This document shows, in pieces, positions 25,982 to 36,333 of a stretch of 51,801 bases of DNA (positions within the stretch are counted from its first letter, which is position 1; every line of letters begins with the position of its first letter). The stretch is from Chitinophagaceae bacterium (GTDB taxonomy: Bacteria > Bacteroidota > Bacteroidia > Chitinophagales > Chitinophagaceae), in NCBI GenBank assembly GCA_014379345.1, contig JACMLY010000138.1, forward strand, positions 1-51,801, given 5' to 3'. The notes beneath the pieces were generated by a model. The model was not told the origin of the DNA and made no database searches. It worked only from the letters and a program-made list of their open reading frames with translations. A program made the translations under genes and the position numbers.

Positions 25982-28915
25982 ATGGGAAATCATGTATTTC
26001 AGAATTTGCTCTCCTTACTTCTTTTCCTCGTTCTCAGTACTGCCGGCTGCAGAGAATCATCAAAGCGCGGATCCTCTAAGCAGGATAGCACCCAACATAT
26101 ATCCAGAAGTCTGGATCTATATCTGCCCGATGATCTTGAAGCAACTTTATGGGCAGAGTCGCCCATGTTTTACAACCCTACCAATATGGATGTGGATATC
26201 AGGGGCAGGATCTGGATCACAGAAGCAGTGAACTATCGCAATTACAAGAACGATTCTGCCAGATTTTATCATCACCGGAAAGGAGATAGGATAATGATAC
26301 TGGAAGATACCAATGCAGACGGCAAAGCAGATCTGTCGAAAGTTTTTGTTCAGGATAAAGATTTGGTTTCACCATTGGGAATTGCTGTTATTGGGAATAA
26401 AATAATTGTTTCCTGCTCACCAAGCTTAATTGTTTATACCGATGAAAATGGTGATGATGTGCCGGATAAAAAGGAGATTCTTCTTACCGGATTTGGAGGC
26501 AGGGATCATGACCATTCTTTGCATGCAGTATATGCAGGACCCGATGGGAACTGGTATTTCAACACCGGGAATGCAGGACCACATATTGTAAAAGACAAAG
26601 CAGGGTGGACCTTACGCGCCGGCAGCATCTATACAGGCGGATCTCCATACAATCAAAAAAACCAGGGCAATCAAAAAAGCGATGATGGCAAGATATGGGT
26701 CGGTGGCCTGGCACTTCGTATTCATCCAGACGGCACCGGTTTACAGGTAATGGCTCATAATTTTCGAAATTCATATGAGGTGATCCCCGATTCGTATGGC
26801 AACCTTTGGCAAAATGATAACGACGACCAGGTTGTGACATGCAGAACAGCATGGTTGATGGAAGGCGGAAATGCGGGCTATTTCAGCACGGATGGTACGC
26901 GCTATTGGCAGGCCGATCAACGTCCCGGACAGGATATCTTTACCGCACACTGGCACCAGGAGGATCCCGGGGTAATGCCTGCCGGCGACTGCTCCGGAGC
27001 GGGAGCGCCTACCGGTATTGTAATAAATGAAAGCGATGCCCTGGGAGCGGAATACCTTGGTTTATTACTGAGTGCCGATGCAGGAAGAAATATAATTTTT
27101 GGTTATCATCCGATCTTAAAGCAATCAGGTTATGATCTTGGAGAGCGGAAAAACTTTATCAGCTCCCTATCTGATGATAATACCGGTTATGTGTGGAATG
27201 ATACGGCACAGAACAGTCAAAAAGAAAAATGGTTTCGTCCCAGTGATGTAACCATTGGTACTGATGGCGCGATTTATATTGCCGATTGGTATGATCCCGT
27301 TGTTGGTGGGCATCAGCTTCGTGATACATCCGGGTATGGAAGGATCTATCGAATCATTCCAAAAAACAAAAAACTCACTGCACCTGAAATAGACCTCGAT
27401 ACCAGGAATGGCCAATTGCTCGCATTTAAAAATCCAGCGATCAATGTGCGCAACCAGGGATTTGAAAAATTGAAACAGCAGGGTGATGCAGTTGTGGAGA
27501 CCCTGCAACCATTGCTGCATGATCCCAATCCATTCATTAAAGCGAGAACAATATGGTTGCTTTCGCAATCAGGTGAGAAAGGGAAAGCAATTGTAGAAAA
27601 AATATTGAATGATCCTGATGAAAAAAACAGGGCAACAGCCTATCGTGCATTGAGGCAAATAACACGCGATATTTTGCCCCATGCACAAAAAATGGCAAAG
27701 GATCAATCTGCTTTTGTAAGAAGGGAGGTCGCCATATCGTTACGGGACCTTCCTTACGAAAGAACAAAACCAATTCTAATCGACCTGCTGAGAAAATATG
27801 ACGGGGAAGATCGATGGTATCTCGAAACATTGGGATCTGTTCTCAAAGGCCGCGAGTCTGAGATATATCCTGAGCTCGTGCAATTGCTTGGCCAGGGCAA
27901 ACCGGCAACACAATGGAATAAACAGATGGCGCATGTAGCCTGGCGATTGCATCCGCCCGCTGCTGTTGACGCCCTGGCATCAAGAGCAGCTGATACTTTG
28001 TTAAGCAGTGAAGAACGACAGGCTGCATTGACAGCTTTGGCTTTTATTAATGATAAAACTGCGGCCCGTTCCATGTTGCGTTTATCCGAAATTAAATTAG
28101 CTGATATATCCGGGCAGGCTGCGTACTGGCTTTCGTTCAGGCAAAGTAATGATTGGAATCAATTGCTCGACTGGAACGCCATTCATTTTGATCCGGCCTA
28201 CGAACGGAGGCTGGCGCAAATGAAAGTGAAAAAACAAATTGTTCTTGACGATAACCAATCGACAAATGAAAGGAAATGGCAGGTTCAGAGAATGGCGATA
28301 GATTCTGTAGGTGGACAATTGTTGATCGGGATGGCCACGGAAAAAAAGATCCCTTCAATATTGTTACCCTTTATTGAAGAAAAAATATTTCAAAATCCGG
28401 ATGCGTCAATACGGGTGCAGGCGAGTAAGTATTTTCAAAGACCCGGTGCAGGAAAAATCTATTCGATACAGGATATTTCAGCCATGACTGCCGATGCGAA
28501 AAGGGGAGAATTGATTTTTTTTCGGAATTGTGCTACCTGCCACAAATCCAACAGTAGAGGCAGTGCGGTAGGCCCTGATTTAAATGGGATAGCAAAAAAA
28601 TTCGATAAAAACAGTCTGCTCGATGCGGTCATTAATCCAAGCGCCGCCATTGTATTTGGCTACGAGGCCTGGTTAGTGAATACAAATGATGGCCGGTCGA
28701 TCTATGGTTTTTTAATTTCTGATAACAAGAAGTCGATCGTTATAAAAGATATAGCCGGTCAAAATCATGTTATCGAAAAAAAGAAGATCAGCTCTAAACA
28801 AAAACAGGATAAAAGCATTATGCCCGATCCGGTTACTAATGGGTTAACGGAACAGCAACTTGCAGATGTGGTTAATTACTTAATGATGCGGGGTGCTGAA
28901 ACCGGAAAGCATTAA
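25982..28915 (+). CDS. PVC-type membrane-bound dehydrogenase/HEAT/cytochrome c lipoprotein
   Basis: A protein of about 977 residues. The frame is open from 25928, but the ATG at 25982 gives a typical lipoprotein leader ending Ser-Thr-Ala-Gly-Cys. The N-terminal half is a six-bladed propeller of the putative membrane-bound dehydrogenase type (NMDVDIRGRIWITEAVNYR, a DTNADGKAD calcium-like loop, a LHAVYAGPDGNWYFNTG blade). HEAT-like helical repeats fill the middle. The C-terminal Pirellula/Verrucomicrobium-type haem domain carries CxxCH (CATCHKSN, about residue 850) and a Met ligand candidate in SIMPDP. Such proteins are thought to oxidise sugars or polyols at the surface and pass electrons to the respiratory chain. 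It lies 47 bp from the next gene, so an operon is likely. Confidence 0.9.
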   Translation: MGNHVFQNLLSLLLFLVLSTAGCRESSKRGSSKQDSTQHISRSLDLYLPDDLEATLWAESPMFYNPTNMDVDIRGRIWITEAVNYRNYKNDSARFYHHRKGDRIMILEDTNADGKADLSKVFVQDKDLVSPLGIAVIGNKIIVSCSPSLIVYTDENGDDVPDKKEILLTGFGGRDHDHSLHAVYAGPDGNWYFNTGNAGPHIVKDKAGWTLRAGSIYTGGSPYNQKNQGNQKSDDGKIWVGGLALRIHPDGTGLQVMAHNFRNSYEVIPDSYGNLWQNDNDDQVVTCRTAWLMEGGNAGYFSTDGTRYWQADQRPGQDIFTAHWHQEDPGVMPAGDCSGAGAPTGIVINESDALGAEYLGLLLSADAGRNIIFGYHPILKQSGYDLGERKNFISSLSDDNTGYVWNDTAQNSQKEKWFRPSDVTIGTDGAIYIADWYDPVVGGHQLRDTSGYGRIYRIIPKNKKLTAPEIDLDTRNGQLLAFKNPAINVRNQGFEKLKQQGDAVVETLQPLLHDPNPFIKARTIWLLSQSGEKGKAIVEKILNDPDEKNRATAYRALRQITRDILPHAQKMAKDQSAFVRREVAISLRDLPYERTKPILIDLLRKYDGEDRWYLETLGSVLKGRESEIYPELVQLLGQGKPATQWNKQMAHVAWRLHPPAAVDALASRAADTLLSSEERQAALTALAFINDKTAARSMLRLSEIKLADISGQAAYWLSFRQSNDWNQLLDWNAIHFDPAYERRLAQMKVKKQIVLDDNQSTNERKWQVQRMAIDSVGGQLLIGMATEKKIPSILLPFIEEKIFQNPDASIRVQASKYFQRPGAGKIYSIQDISAMTADAKRGELIFFRNCATCHKSNSRGSAVGPDLNGIAKKFDKNSLLDAVINPSAAIVFGYEAWLVNTNDGRSIYGFLISDNKKSIVIKDIAGQNHVIEKKKISSKQKQDKSIMPDPVTNGLTEQQLADVVNYLMMRGAETGKH

Positions 28916-28962
28916 ACATTTTCAAACAATAGGAAGAAAAAAATCCCGTAAATAGATTGTCA

Positions 28963-30474
28963 ATGAAAAAATATTTTGCCTGCGTGGTACTATTGATCTC
29001 CATCAACGCCGCTTCACAAAAAAAACTGCAATTCACTAAAGCCGAATTGAAAGATAAGATCATGGGGGGATGGGCGGGACAAACCATAGGAGTTACGTTC
29101 GGCGGACCCTATGAATTTAGATTCTCCGGAAGCTTTATCCAGGATTATCAACCATTGATTTGGTATGACGGGTATATAAAAAAAACGATGCTTGAAATCC
29201 CGGGCTTGTATGATGATCTTTATATGGATCTCACTTTTGTAGATGTATTCGAGCGCTATGGGCTGGATGCTCCTGTAGATTCTTTTGCAAATGCTTTTGC
29301 CAATGCTGAATACATGTTATGGCATGCGAACCAGGCAGCACGTTACAATATCCTGAATGGTATTAAGGCACCCATGTCGGGCCATTGGAAAAATAATCCG
29401 CATGCTGATGATATCGATTACCAGATAGAAGCAGATTTTGCCGGATTGATGTCTCCTGGAATGCCGAATACTGCTTCAGCCATCAGCGATAAGATCGGGC
29501 ATATTATGAATTATGGCGATGGCTGGTACGGCGGTGTGTTCATGGGTGCTATGTACAGTTTGGCCTTTACCTCTGATAAAATACATTATATTATTAGCGA
29601 GGCATTGAAAACCATCCCCGGGAACACTAAATTTCACCGTTGTATATCCGATGTCATTACCTGGCATAAACAGCATCCTTCAGACTGGCATCAGACCTGG
29701 CTGCAGATACAAAAGAAATGGTCATCGGATATTGCATGTCCGGAAGGTGTTTTCGCTCCTTTCGACATAGATGCCACTATAAATTCGGCGTATGTTGTTT
29801 TGGGCCTATTATACGGGAACGGAGATTTCTCAAAGACCATGGAAATTACTACCCGGGCCGGCCAGGATGCGGATTGCAATCCCTCATCTGCCGGGGGGAT
29901 CCTGGGAACTGTATTGGGTTATAAAAAGATACCGGTCCATTGGAAGATGGGGTTAACAGAAGCCGAGGATATTCCTTTCAAGTACACGAATATCTCTTTG
30001 AACAAAGTGTATGAAATTGGATTCAGGCATGCGTTGGAAATAATTAAACGAAATGGAGGCAACGTTGATGGAGATAAGGCTACAATATTGGTACAAACCT
30101 GCAGGCCTGTAAAATATGAACAAAGTTTTGAAGGACTGTATCCCGTTGAAAAGAAAGGTTTTTACAACCGTAATTTTAAGGAGTTAAATTTTGAATTTGA
30201 GGGAACCGGTTTTGCGTTAAAAGGGGAGGCGAGAAAAATGAATAAGGACAATAATGAACATGTTTTTGAAGCCGAATTATTTATTGATGGAGAAAAGATC
30301 GAGACAGCCAGGTTCCCAGCAAATTTTACAACAAGGCGGCATGAGCTTTTCTGGAAATATCTTTTGCCAAATGGCAGGCACCAGGTGAAAGTAAGAGTAT
30401 TGAACCCTAAAGAAAATTTTGAAATAAATACTACCGACTACATCATTTATAACAATCAACCATCGGACAGGTGA
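28963..30474 (+). CDS. Exported ADP-ribosylglycohydrolase-family protein with C-terminal beta-sandwich
   Basis: This 503-residue protein has a signal peptide (Met-Lys-Lys, cleavage after Ala-Ala-Ser-Gln). The ADP-ribosylglycohydrolase (DraG-like) fold is shown by KIMGGWAGQTIGVTFGG, the metal-site Asp pair in YDDLYMDLTF, an NYGDGWYGGVFMGA motif, and the late TRAGQDADCNPSSAGG metal motif. Residues about 375-500 form an extra beta-rich domain resembling carbohydrate-active accessory sandwiches. The ATG at 28963 is preferred over a TTG two codons earlier. Extracellular members in Bacteroidota often sit in glycan loci and may hydrolyse an N- or O-glycosidic ribose-like bond rather than ADP-ribose. 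It follows the cytochrome-type gene and precedes the uronate locus. Confidence 0.88.
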   Translation: MKKYFACVVLLISINAASQKKLQFTKAELKDKIMGGWAGQTIGVTFGGPYEFRFSGSFIQDYQPLIWYDGYIKKTMLEIPGLYDDLYMDLTFVDVFERYGLDAPVDSFANAFANAEYMLWHANQAARYNILNGIKAPMSGHWKNNPHADDIDYQIEADFAGLMSPGMPNTASAISDKIGHIMNYGDGWYGGVFMGAMYSLAFTSDKIHYIISEALKTIPGNTKFHRCISDVITWHKQHPSDWHQTWLQIQKKWSSDIACPEGVFAPFDIDATINSAYVVLGLLYGNGDFSKTMEITTRAGQDADCNPSSAGGILGTVLGYKKIPVHWKMGLTEAEDIPFKYTNISLNKVYEIGFRHALEIIKRNGGNVDGDKATILVQTCRPVKYEQSFEGLYPVEKKGFYNRNFKELNFEFEGTGFALKGEARKMNKDNNEHVFEAELFIDGEKIETARFPANFTTRRHELFWKYLLPNGRHQVKVRVLNPKENFEINTTDYIIYNNQPSDR

Positions 30475-30872
30475 TCTTTCAACCTAACTTACAACTCATC
30501 AACAGATTTTTCCCGCAGCATATTTTCCGGCAATTCAGCAATCCATTATGCAGCATTCCTTCAATATAATATGTCTGAAATCAGTGAAGCACCGATGTTT
30601 GCCGGTATTCATGATCAAATTCCCTTGAAATTTACATGGCCGATACATAAGATGAAGGATCAGTCAAATCCTGGCTCGCCCGCGTGATAGTACAATGCTC
30701 TTCAACTTACTGTTTTTATTGCAATATCCCGTAAGATCCAGACTGACCAGGTATGTAAATATAAAAAGCAGGATGTTCGGCCAAGTAACTGAACATCGCA
30801 GAAAGTAGCAATAAAACATACCGGGACTTTCATGAATAACAGGATTTTTTACCAGATTTTAATGATGATGAC
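30475..30872. other. Intergenic stretch, no gene seen
   Basis: About 400 bp between the ADP-ribosylglycohydrolase-family gene and the operator cluster ahead of SusC. I find no strong hairpin, repeat or coding potential. It may contain the terminator of the upstream operon, but none is obvious. Confidence 0.5.
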
Positions 30873-31084
30873 TCAAACGTTTTCGTAAATATTTTACCGG
30901 GTTCTGAAAACGATTCCAGTTTTTTTCATCAAGTTTGACTTGCCTAATTTCAAATGTTACTAAATAGATTGCTTATGCCACCAACTAGCTTTATGCAAAT
31001 AGAATGCTCTTTATTTGCTTCACAACCGATTCGATTTCATCCTCCACGTCCCTGTTTATGTTCAATAACTGAAAACGATTTCAG
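30873..31084 (+). promoter_or_regulatory. Three LacI-type operators ahead of the uronate SusC gene
   Basis: Site A is TCAAACGTTTTCGT (30873-30886), site B is CTGAAAACGATTCCAG (30904-30919) and site C is CTGAAAACGATTTCAG (31069-31084). Each has the central CpG and A/T-rich arms of LacI-family operators. The CpG centres are 33 bp (A to B) and 165 bp (B to C) apart. Bases after site B (TTTTTTCATCAAGTTTGA) and the word AGATTGCTTATGCCA are also shared with the control region at 47361-47569. The second half contains a short open frame that I regard as chance. Confidence 0.75.
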
Positions 31085-31335
31085 GAGTTCTGCCGAGCTG
31101 GCGGGGAGTGTTTGTAAATGCATGTACATCCTTTGCGTTGTTTAACCGGAATAAGTTTATGTTCCGGCACACACTATTCTCCAAAAATTAATTTGTATCG
31201 ACTATTTAAAAATAACCAAAACGAAAGCGTATGAAATTTTGTACTCAGGCGGGGTGTACAATTGCAGCATATTTCCCTGATAAAATTGAACAGGTTGCCA
31301 GCACTCAACTTTTTCAATCACGAACAGGTAAATTA

Positions 31336-34300
31336 ATGAGGCGGATTACATTCACGTTTGCAATATTCTTAATCGCGTTTCTTCAAATGGCTCTTGCGCA
31401 GGGTCCGGTTACGGGAAGAGTCACAGATGATAACTCACAGCCTCTGCCCGGTGTAAGCGTATCTGTGAAAGGAACATCAAACGGGGTTACGACCAATAAT
31501 GATGGCAGATTCAGCATCGTCGTTTCGAATAGTAACGACACACTGGTGTTGAGTTTTGTTGGATTTAGTTCGCAGGAACTGGCAGTTGGTGGACGCAGTT
31601 CAATTAATGTAACACTTTCTTCGGATTCAAAGACTTTGAGTGATGTAGTGGTAGTGGGATACGGAAGGCAAAAAAAGGTAAATCTTGTTGGAGCGGTTTC
31701 CGCTATTAATGTCGACGAAAAATTAACCAGCCGTGCATTGCCGAATGTTTCAGCTGGTTTAACCGGTCTGGTTCCTGGTTTAACCGCAGTACAGTCTTCC
31801 GGAATGGCTGGACGAAATGGCGCTACATTACTTATCCGGGGATTGGGGACTGTTAATAATAGCGGCCCTTTGGTAGTAGTTGATGGAATGCCGGATATAG
31901 ATATCAACACGATCAACATAAATGATATTGAAACAATTTCTATCCTGAAGGATGCGACTTCCGCATCTGTTTATGGATCAAGAGCTGCAAATGGCGTAAT
32001 TCTCATTACTACCAAATCCGGTAAAGGAATGAAAAGAACAGCCATTAATTTTACGAGTAACACATCCGTTACAGTTCCAACGCAGTCGTTTGACTTTATG
32101 GCCGATTATTCCCGGGCATTAACCTTACATCAGCGTCGTGCCGCTACCAATACACTTCAAGCTAACCAGCTTTTCAAAAACGGCACTATCGACCAATGGA
32201 TGGCATTGGGTATGATCGATCCTTTGCGCTATCCGAACACAGATTGGTGGGATATCATACTCCGCAACGGCACTTTTGAGAACTATAATCTCTCCGCTTC
32301 CGGCGGTAACGATGTTTCAAACTTTTTTGTTTCGGTAGGAGTGCGGGATGAAGAGGGTTTGCAGATCAACAATGACTATAAACAATACAATGCCCGTTTC
32401 AATTTTGATTACAAGATCAAAAAAAATATGAATACGGGAATCAAGTTTTTCGGTACTTCGTCAAAGTTTGTGTATGCCCTCGAAGAGGGCTTTACGGATT
32501 CTGATCCGGCAAACACTGCCGGTACTGATATGCAGTACGCGATTGCGGGTATAACTCCTTATGATCCTGCTTCCGGAAAATTCGGTGGAGTGATGTCTTA
32601 CGGCGAAGATCCACAGGCTTACAACCCATATACATTATATGTGAACTCACTTACAAGGCAAAACCGCCAGATAGCCAATGCCTCCTTATATTGGGATTGG
32701 ACCCCTGTTAAGGGCCTGACTGCCGGAATTGAATATGCACTGAATTATTATAACCAATTTCGCTGGCAATCGAATATACCCAACCAGTCTTTTAATTTTC
32801 AAACCAATGCCTTCGGATCACGTGTATATGTAGGGCCTAATGCGCCTATTGTCAATGCTACCAATACAGGCTATAAAACTTTATTGACCGGACGCCTGAA
32901 CTACCATACCACCATTGCGGATAACCATGATATAAATGCTTTGGTCGTGTATAGTGAAGAGTATTGGTATGATCGTTTTCAGGCGAGTTCGCGGAACGAC
33001 CGGCTGCATCCTTCGCTCAGCGAAATTGATGCCGCATTGACGGACATTCAGTCAACCGGCGGAAACTCAAACGGAGAGGGGCTTCGTTCTTATATTGGCC
33101 GGATTAATTATACGGCATTCAGTAAATATCTACTTGAGGCCAATCTCCGTGTTGACGGCTCATCCAAATTCCTGGAAGGGAATCAGTACGGGTACTTTCC
33201 TTCTATAGGCCTGGGATGGCGTTTTACAGAGGAGAATTTTATAAAGAATGTTGCTGGCTTTTTAAGCAATGGCAAACTTCGGTTATCGTATGGAAGTTTA
33301 GGTAATAATAGCGGGATCGGCCGTTATGAGCAGCAAAGCACATTGGCAGCAAACCACTATTTTACTGTTTCCGGGATTTCCAGGGGACTTGTGAATAATA
33401 AGATAATAAACAGGGATCTATCCTGGGAAACTACAACCGTTCTTAACATAGGACTTGAATTTGGCTTTTTTAACAATCGCCTGACCACAGAATTCGATTT
33501 TTACGACCGGTTGACCACAGGCATGAATCGCCCTTCCGATATGTCTATTCTTCTTACAGGTGCGTATGTTGCTCCACGTAAGAATATCGGGAATATGAGA
33601 AACCGTGGTTTCGAAGGTAATATCGCGTGGAGAGACAGGGTTGGTAAAATTAGTTATGGTGTCAATCTGAATGCATCCTACAATGCGACACGGCTCGAAA
33701 AATGGAATGAGTTCATTGGAAGGGGATCTACAACTACGATCAGTAATATTGCGTATAATATATTTCTTGATATGCCGTATAACTTTGTGTACACGTATGA
33801 AGATATTGGTGTCGCTCAAACATGGCAGGATATTTACGATGCGACTCCGCAGGATGCCCGTCCCGGTGATATTCTTCGGAAAGATCTCAATGGTGACGGA
33901 CGTATTGATGGTAATGACAGGAAGGCATATACGAATTTACAAAGGGACAGATTCAGCACCAACTTTGCCTTGAACGGTTTTGTAAACTGGCGAGGATTTG
34001 ACATCGCCTTTATGTTCCAGGGTGCAACCGGGCGCAAAGACTATTATTTAAACGCTTTTAACCAGGTAAATTTTAGTGCCCAGCGTTATGCTTCAACCTG
34101 GGGGCATTGGGAAAATCCATGGTCTCTGGACAATCGTACCGGTGACTGGCCACGATTGGGTGGAATTGGCGCCAATCAGGAACAAACAACGTTGTGGCTC
34201 GATAACATGCGTTTTGTACGGATTAAGAATCTGCAGTTGGGATATTCTTTTCCAGGTAAATTTCTACAGCGATTCCACATTTACAATTTAAGAATTGCAG

Positions 34301-34425
34301 GTTCTGCCGAGAACCTCGCCACCTTCACATCGTACCGTGGGCTTGATCCTGAAAAAGCTGTTAGTAACAATAACCTATACCCAATTAATAAATCGTATTC
34401 ACTTGCCATTCAACTGGGATTTTAA
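31336..34425 (+). CDS. SusC/RagA TonB-linked outer-membrane transporter (uronate locus)
   Basis: A protein of about 1029 residues. The frame opens at an ATG at 31231, but the ATG at 31336 starts directly at a normal signal peptide (Met-Arg-Arg, hydrophobic core, cleavage after Ala-Leu-Ala-Gln), so I prefer it. The carboxypeptidase-regulatory-like domain lies at about 24-100, the VVVVGYG motif at about 104-110, then the plug and barrel with the C-terminal LAIQLGF ending. Unlike the other SusC in this window it has no STN domain, so control is not by ECF/FecR; the LacI-type operators upstream fit that. It is paired with the SusD gene 12 bp downstream and should import oligosaccharides released by the lyases encoded nearby. 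Confidence 0.95.
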   Translation: MRRITFTFAIFLIAFLQMALAQGPVTGRVTDDNSQPLPGVSVSVKGTSNGVTTNNDGRFSIVVSNSNDTLVLSFVGFSSQELAVGGRSSINVTLSSDSKTLSDVVVVGYGRQKKVNLVGAVSAINVDEKLTSRALPNVSAGLTGLVPGLTAVQSSGMAGRNGATLLIRGLGTVNNSGPLVVVDGMPDIDINTININDIETISILKDATSASVYGSRAANGVILITTKSGKGMKRTAINFTSNTSVTVPTQSFDFMADYSRALTLHQRRAATNTLQANQLFKNGTIDQWMALGMIDPLRYPNTDWWDIILRNGTFENYNLSASGGNDVSNFFVSVGVRDEEGLQINNDYKQYNARFNFDYKIKKNMNTGIKFFGTSSKFVYALEEGFTDSDPANTAGTDMQYAIAGITPYDPASGKFGGVMSYGEDPQAYNPYTLYVNSLTRQNRQIANASLYWDWTPVKGLTAGIEYALNYYNQFRWQSNIPNQSFNFQTNAFGSRVYVGPNAPIVNATNTGYKTLLTGRLNYHTTIADNHDINALVVYSEEYWYDRFQASSRNDRLHPSLSEIDAALTDIQSTGGNSNGEGLRSYIGRINYTAFSKYLLEANLRVDGSSKFLEGNQYGYFPSIGLGWRFTEENFIKNVAGFLSNGKLRLSYGSLGNNSGIGRYEQQSTLAANHYFTVSGISRGLVNNKIINRDLSWETTTVLNIGLEFGFFNNRLTTEFDFYDRLTTGMNRPSDMSILLTGAYVAPRKNIGNMRNRGFEGNIAWRDRVGKISYGVNLNASYNATRLEKWNEFIGRGSTTTISNIAYNIFLDMPYNFVYTYEDIGVAQTWQDIYDATPQDARPGDILRKDLNGDGRIDGNDRKAYTNLQRDRFSTNFALNGFVNWRGFDIAFMFQGATGRKDYYLNAFNQVNFSAQRYASTWGHWENPWSLDNRTGDWPRLGGIGANQEQTTLWLDNMRFVRIKNLQLGYSFPGKFLQRFHIYNLRIAGSAENLATFTSYRGLDPEKAVSNNNLYPINKSYSLAIQLGF

Positions 34426-34437
34426 ACTGCAACAATT

Positions 34438-36291
34438 ATGAAAAAGATAAAAATATCTTCAACGCTCTTCACCATAATGGTTCTGGCAGGTTTACTGGTA
34501 TTGCAATCTTCCTGTAAAAAAGATCTGCTTAATCAGAAACCTACCACCGATGTAGATGCCGGGGATTTCTGGAAAACAGAAGCTGATGCTACCGTTGCCC
34601 TGATGGGCGCTTATGCCGCTGCACGGCCCGTCTTTGACCGGGATTATTATTTTGATGGACACGGCGAGTATTCAAGAGTGCGTGGTACCAGCGCCACTGC
34701 CGGAACCCTACGCCTGGGCGATGCCTACCAGGGGGCTAATTATGATCCTTCGGGATATGGCGGAAGTTTCGATAAATACTACCGTTACCTGTACGGCGCT
34801 ATTAATCGCGCGAACTATGTGATCGAAAATGTCAATCAAAAAATGTTGCCTGTTGCGGCTGATGCTACGTCCACAGCATCATTGGAAACAATTGTAGGAG
34901 AAGCCAGGCTTCTGAGGGGAATGGCTTATTTCCGGCTGATCTCCATGTGGGGTGATGTGCCGTATATCAGCAATGTTGTATTTGATAACGCTGAAGTGGC
35001 ATTGCTGCCGAGACTAGAGATTGGGAAAGTAAAGGATTCAATATTGGCTGATTTTACATATGCCTATGAAAAACTTCCTGCCAAGGCCGTGTTGGGTCGC
35101 GCAACCCAGGCTTCTGCACTTGCATTTCGCGGCAAATTACAGCTCTACTGGGCCTCCTGGAAGAAATTCGGCTGGCCGGAATTGGAAGGTTTTAAACCCG
35201 ATGCAAGCGCTGCTACTGCAGCGTATACTGCCGCTTCTACAGATTTCAAAAAAGTGATCGATGAATACGGATTAACCTTATACCTCAATGGTGATCCCGG
35301 AAGTATTGACGGTCTGGGTAAAGCAGATGTGCTTCCGAATTATTATCACCTGTTTACGCCAAAAGCAAACGGTAATCCGGAAATGATCATGGTCTTTACT
35401 CATGGAGGAACCGGTACCGGGCAGGGTGAAGAATTAATGCGCGATTTTTCAGGCCGTTCACATGAAGGATCACAATGCTGGGCTTCTCCACGCTACGAGA
35501 TCGCTGACAGATACCAGTTATTAACAACGGGGGATTTTGCGCCTAAATTAGTTCCGATGAATCCTACTACAAATGCAACAGCCCGGACCGCTGTTAATTC
35601 TGCAGTTAATCCGAACAGCTATGCCAACCGCGATTACCGGATGAAGTCTACGATTCAGTGGGATTTTGAACTCAGCCTGGGCATGATTTCCCTGGCATCC
35701 ACAGGATTTGTTCCATTCATTTATCAATCATGGAATGCATCGGTAACGATCAACAATATAAAATATATCAGCTATAATACAGATGGTACGAACTCAGGCT
35801 ACGTATATAGAAAATTTGTGAGAAATTATGCAGGACAGGGTAGAAGTGATGGAGATTTTGCCTGGCCGGTAATGCGATTGGCAGATGTTTATCTAATGTA
35901 CGCCGAAGCTTCAAATGAAGTAGGTGGTCCGCAAGCCTATGCGATTGACTTGGTAAATAAAATTCGCAGGCGTGGTAACCTGCCAGCTTTGGCTGCAAGC
36001 AAGACAGGAAGCAAAACCGCTTTTTTTGATGCAATCGAACAGGAAAGAATCGTTGAGCTGGCTGCTGAAGGACATCGTGGTTTCGATCTTCGCAGGTGGA
36101 GAGCTATCGAAAAAGTATGGGGTGGCCCCGGTACTGCAGGAATATGGCGTATAGACACGTACGGAGCTAACCAGCAACGTTATTATCAGAACACAGCAGA
36201 CCGGGTGTATGAACAAAATTATATTTTCAGAATTCCACCCGGTGAACGTGACCGTAACCCTAACCTGACACAGAACACTCCCTGGAGATAA
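34438..36291 (+). CDS. SusD/RagB-family nutrient-binding lipoprotein (uronate locus)
   Basis: This 617-residue lipoprotein has the lipobox Gln-Ser-Ser-Cys at about residue 26. The SusD N-terminus (QKPTTDVDAGDFWKTEADA), a TPR-like ARLLRGMAYFRLISMWGDVPYI segment, and the C-terminal RRWRAIEKVW helix with an NYIFRIPPGE...NPNLTQN ending all fit the family. It forms the lid on the preceding SusC and helps recognise the oligouronide. The 12-bp gap indicates tight co-translation with SusC. Confidence 0.95.
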   Translation: MKKIKISSTLFTIMVLAGLLVLQSSCKKDLLNQKPTTDVDAGDFWKTEADATVALMGAYAAARPVFDRDYYFDGHGEYSRVRGTSATAGTLRLGDAYQGANYDPSGYGGSFDKYYRYLYGAINRANYVIENVNQKMLPVAADATSTASLETIVGEARLLRGMAYFRLISMWGDVPYISNVVFDNAEVALLPRLEIGKVKDSILADFTYAYEKLPAKAVLGRATQASALAFRGKLQLYWASWKKFGWPELEGFKPDASAATAAYTAASTDFKKVIDEYGLTLYLNGDPGSIDGLGKADVLPNYYHLFTPKANGNPEMIMVFTHGGTGTGQGEELMRDFSGRSHEGSQCWASPRYEIADRYQLLTTGDFAPKLVPMNPTTNATARTAVNSAVNPNSYANRDYRMKSTIQWDFELSLGMISLASTGFVPFIYQSWNASVTINNIKYISYNTDGTNSGYVYRKFVRNYAGQGRSDGDFAWPVMRLADVYLMYAEASNEVGGPQAYAIDLVNKIRRRGNLPALAASKTGSKTAFFDAIEQERIVELAAEGHRGFDLRRWRAIEKVWGGPGTAGIWRIDTYGANQQRYYQNTADRVYEQNYIFRIPPGERDRNPNLTQNTPWR

Positions 36292-36333
36292 TTCTGTCAG
36301 TTTCTTAAATGCTTAAACTTAAAGATTAAAACA

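Noticed and set aside
30954..31145. Short open frame in the control region before SusC
   Set aside because: It overlaps an operator-like site and block sequence shared with another regulatory region where the frame is not kept, so it is not coding.
31383..31919. Minus-strand 178-residue open frame inside the SusC gene
   Set aside because: It is antisense to a well-conserved SusC domain and has no start context or recognisable protein features.
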